From Nonomuraea turkmeniaca (lineage in GTDB: Bacteria; Actinomycetota; Actinomycetes; Streptosporangiales; Streptosporangiaceae): DNA of 64,000 nt. Of the stretch, positions 62,301-64,000 are shown piece after piece (the stretch's first letter is position 1; every line of letters starts with the position of its first letter). The notes under the pieces are model-generated. The model saw only the letters and a list, made by a program, of their open reading frames with translations. It did not search any database and was not told where the DNA came from. The stretch covers positions 1-64,000 of the forward strand of contig NZ_VCKY01000026.1 of NCBI RefSeq assembly GCF_005889735.1, written 5' to 3'. A program made the translations under genes and the position numbers.

Positions 62301-64000
62301 CGCCGACCGGCACCGGGGACATGGCGGCGTCCAGGACGTACAGGGTGGTGTTGGCGATGGGGGTGCCGATCGGGACGCGGGCCGAGGTGAGCGTGCCGGG
62401 GAGGCAGTGCCAGGCGGACACGTCCACGGCCGCCTCGGTGGGGCCGTACAGGTTGTGGAGCTCGGCGGCGGGGAGCGTCACGACGCAGCGGCGGGCCAGG
62501 TCGGCGGGCAACTCCTCACCTGAGCAGATCACCCGGCGCAGCGAGCCGCAGCCCGCGGCGCCGTCCTCGGCGAGGAACACGGCCAGCATCGACGGGACGA
62601 AATGGGCGGTGGTCACGCCTTCGGTGACGATCAGTTTGCGCAGGTACGCGGCGTCCTTGTGGCCGCCGGGCGTCGCGAGCACCAGCCTCGCGCCGTGGCG
62701 CAGCGGCCAGAACAGCTCCCACACCGACACGTCGAAGCTCAGCGGCGTCTTCTGCGCCACGACGTCCGCGTCGTCCAGCCGGAACCGTTCCTGCATCCAG
62801 GCGAGCCGGTTGGCGATGCCGCCGTGGGTGTTCGGCACGCCCTTGGGCCGCCCGGTGGAGCCGGAGGTGTAGATGACATAGGCGACGTCGTCGGGCCGCA
62901 CGTCGGGCAGCGGGCCGGGGACGCCGGTCCAGACGTCCGGGTCGTCCAGGTCGAGGGTGATCGCGGTGGTGTGCGGCAGCGCCGGGCGGATCCTGCTCTG
63001 GGTGAGCAACGCGACCGGCGCGGCGTCTGCCAGCATGAACGCCACCCGGTCCGGAGGATAGTCGGGGTCGATCGGCAGGTACGCCGCACCCGCCTTGAGC
63101 ACGCCGAGCAGGCCGGGCAGCAGTTCCAGCGAGCGCTCGGCGCACACCGCGACCACCGACCCGGGGCCCACGCCGAGACCGCGCAGGGTGTGCGCGACCC
63201 GGTCCGCCGCCGCGTCCAGCTCGCCGTACGACAGTGAACGCCCTTCGCAGCGCACCGCGACCGCGTTGGGCGTACGCGCCGCCTGCGCCTCAACGGGGCC
63301 GTGCAGCGTGGCCTCGCCGGGGAAGTCGGCGGCGGTGTCGTTCCATTCGTCCACGACCAGGCGGCGTTCGTCCTCGCTGAGCAGGTCGATCCGCGTCAGC
63401 CGGGAGTCGGGCCGGGCGACGACCTGTTCCAGCAGCGTGCGCAGGTGACCGGCCAGGCGCTCGATGGTGTCCGGCTCGAACAGGTCGGTGTTGTAGATGA
63501 ACATCCCGCCCGAGTCGTCGCCGGCGTAGAGCTCCAGGTCGTACCGGGTCGCCCAGGCGTCCACGGGGAAGTCGGCCACGGTCAGCCCGGCGGGCGGGTC
63601 GATGGCCTCGTTCCGGTAGTTCTGCATCGCGAACATGACGCCGAACAGCGGCGACCTGGACACGTCGCGCGGCAGGTCCAGCTCCGAGACGAGCTGCTCG
63701 AACGGCAGTTCCTGGTGGGCGAAGGCGTCCAGGGTGACGTTCCGCACCCGGTCGAGCAGCTCCGCGAACGTCGGATCGCCCGTCAGGTCCACCCGCATGG
63801 TCAGCATGTTCACGAAGCACCCGATCACGCCGTCCAACTCCGGAACCTGGCGGCCGGCCACCGGCGATCCCACGGCGACGTCGGAGGCGCCCGCGTACCG
63901 GCCGAGCAGCGCGGCGAGCGCCGCCAGCATGACCATGTAGGGCGTGGCCCGGTGCTCGCGGCCGAGCCGCGCCAGCCCGGCGGCCGCCTCTGGATTCAGC
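59350..64000 (-). CDS. NRPS module C-A-PCP-TE fused to an MFS exporter (N-terminus beyond window)
   Basis: The frame is open from the window edge; 1549 residues are visible, numbered from the codon at 63999. Residues 1-~225 are the C-terminal half of a condensation domain; ~235-730 adenylation domain (YVIYTSGSTGRPKGVPNTHG, LHNLYGPTEAAVD, LYRTGDLARRRPDG, QVKLRGQRIEPGEIEAA); carrier Ser776 in FFDLGGHSLLATQ; thioesterase ~835-1075 with Cys910 in LYGHCGVGSALTV where Ser is usual; MFS_3-type transporter ~1110-1540 (about 10-12 helices, IIDRTSRRRVMLAAD loop) like EntS-type siderophore exporters. The pocket residues D-V-W-H-I-S-L-V-D-K match the serine code. MbtH, a carrier protein and a condensation-like protein follow in one operon. 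Exporter fusion to an NRPS is known in actinobacteria but uncommon. Confidence 0.92.
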   Translation of the reverse strand, partial: LNPEAAAGLARLGREHRATPYMVMLAALAALLGRYAGASDVAVGSPVAGRQVPELDGVIGCFVNMLTMRVDLTGDPTFAELLDRVRNVTLDAFAHQELPFEQLVSELDLPRDVSRSPLFGVMFAMQNYRNEAIDPPAGLTVADFPVDAWATRYDLELYAGDDSGGMFIYNTDLFEPDTIERLAGHLRTLLEQVVARPDSRLTRIDLLSEDERRLVVDEWNDTAADFPGEATLHGPVEAQAARTPNAVAVRCEGRSLSYGELDAAADRVAHTLRGLGVGPGSVVAVCAERSLELLPGLLGVLKAGAAYLPIDPDYPPDRVAFMLADAAPVALLTQSRIRPALPHTTAITLDLDDPDVWTGVPGPLPDVRPDDVAYVIYTSGSTGRPKGVPNTHGGIANRLAWMQERFRLDDADVVAQKTPLSFDVSVWELFWPLRHGARLVLATPGGHKDAAYLRKLIVTEGVTTAHFVPSMLAVFLAEDGAAGCGSLRRVICSGEELPADLARRCVVTLPAAELHNLYGPTEAAVDVSAWHCLPGTLTSARVPIGTPIANTTLYVLDAAMSPVPVGVPGELFIGGAGLARGYLNRPALTAERFVPDPFGPPGSRLYRTGDLARRRPDGALEFLGRLDSQVKLRGQRIEPGEIEAALRALPAVRDAAVIVREDRLVAYVTPGDEQAPPADGLERALDHAALRAELKKTLPDYMVPAGYVTLAALPLSPNGKLDRRRLPAPVATRDAAVELIAPDTPTERALATIWGELLGVEAVGVDDDFFDLGGHSLLATQVVARLRQQAGAEVSVMDVFKHRTIRELAALADTPADRRGPRSLLHRLTAARSMTPVLSYVCVPYGGGSAVVYQPLADALPDGHALWSVAIPGHDVGVVEDRLPFDELAAGCVREILEKVEGPIALYGHCGVGSALTVEIARRLEAAGRDLVGVYIGGIFPFARPRGAVMSRIARFAEAERLRSDQRYVNWLISQGVDMGDLDPAQARRIVRNMRRDSREAEEYYTRLFESGTDRLRAPVISVVGTEDPATDYYQERFREWHFLTSTSAVIVLAEAGHFFLKYRAEELAEIVTTVHRDLAGPLARRPDATWWLHDVSHSDTLPAPAGAQPGIPRFLAVAMSQLVSATGSALTEFAVPLWIYTTTGSVAQFALMAVVGLVPGLLTAPVAGAIIDRTSRRRVMLAADCAAFTIQLAFGVLLWTGNLSVGMIYPLLGCLSVALTFQRLAYFSAVPQLVPKHYLGHAVGITQLGTGTAQLLVPIFAVGLMSTIGLGGILLLDVVSYAVAIVVLLLVRFPATMPWRRRESIKDEILGGLRYSLGHRGFVGMLLFFVVLNVFLAPLLLMFSPLVLAFAELADVGRISFLAGVGTFAGALVMIVWGGPRRLRLRGVLLCSLVLGCFCLITGLRADLTVIAIGVCGITAWVTLLNGIYTTIVQVKVPQRFHGRVFAMNTLIAWSTLPIGFGLVAPYAASVLDPLLLDGGALASTVGAVIGIGPGRGIAFMYVLFGLVIVAITLVAMRVPALARFDHEVPDAVADDLVGVRALRPTEE

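Noticed and set aside
58912..62523. A 1203-codon open frame antisense to the NRPS
   Set aside because: It is a mirror of GC-rich codon bias; composition is Gln/Arg/His/Asp-rich repeats and the opposite strand has clear C-A-PCP-TE-MFS domains.

Overview
The window is 64 kb of very GC-rich DNA with GTG starts, 1-4 bp stop/start overlaps and a regulator set (SARP/AfsR, ECF41 sigma, PadR, TetR, YafY/WYL, XRE-cupin) typical of a filamentous actinomycete. It looks like an accessory chromosome arm of a Streptosporangiaceae-like or related genus; the genus is inferred. No rRNA, tRNA, CRISPR array or intact insertion sequence was seen.

Layout. 0-2.5 kb: a serine beta-lactamase-fold hydrolase divergent from a MarR/GbsR-like regulator, with palindromic candidate operators between them. 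2.6-13.4 kb, all on the minus strand: a molybdenum/tungsten redox block. It has a MobA-MoaD fusion, a stand-alone aldehyde:ferredoxin-oxidoreductase-family protein, an NAD-linked formate dehydrogenase (FdhA, and a fused NuoE-NuoF-type FdhB) and two MoeA proteins, one carrying a periplasmic-binding-like C-terminal domain. 13.6-16.7 kb: a PadR-controlled MacB/FtsX-type ABC exporter. 17-22 kb: EamA exporter with divergent XRE-cupin regulator, ECF41 sigma factor with a VOC protein, a DUF488 remnant, RidA and a WYL regulator. 22.2-29.7 kb: an AraC-led hydrolase cluster (two paralogous HSL-type esterases, a chloroperoxidase-like hydrolase, a membrane protein, an amidohydrolase). 29.8-35.8 kb: an AfsR/SARP regulator divergent from isochorismatase-like, DoxX-like and alpha/beta hydrolase genes, then a small TPR-like protein. 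36-46.3 kb: APC permease and a complete kdpFABCDE potassium operon, preceded by a 27-codon ORF and a hairpin that would bury the kdpF start codon. 46.4-52.8 kb: a Tn3 transposase relic, DUF1707 protein, cytochrome P450, a PadR-DUF1048-DrrAB-type ABC operon and a DUF2089 three-gene operon with a clear leaderless promoter. 52.8-57.4 kb: decayed genes, TetR regulator, an AT-richer quinone-oxidoreductase-like gene, a frameshifted hydrolase and an SDR. 57.5-64 kb (runs off the right edge): an NRPS operon on the minus strand. One polypeptide carries C-A(predicted Ser)-PCP-thioesterase(Cys nucleophile)-MFS exporter, followed by MbtH, a free carrier protein and a condensation-like protein.

The two most interesting items are the NRPS line whose release domain has Cys in place of Ser and is fused to its own exporter, and the kdp leader (short ORF plus start-codon-sequestering hairpin). 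A third theme is gene decay: at least seven relics (DoxX, DUF488, two alpha/beta hydrolases, DUF1048, Tn3 transposase, GlxA/AraC, possibly NTF2-like) sit between intact operons. Functions are read from sequence motifs and remembered family features; no database search was possible.
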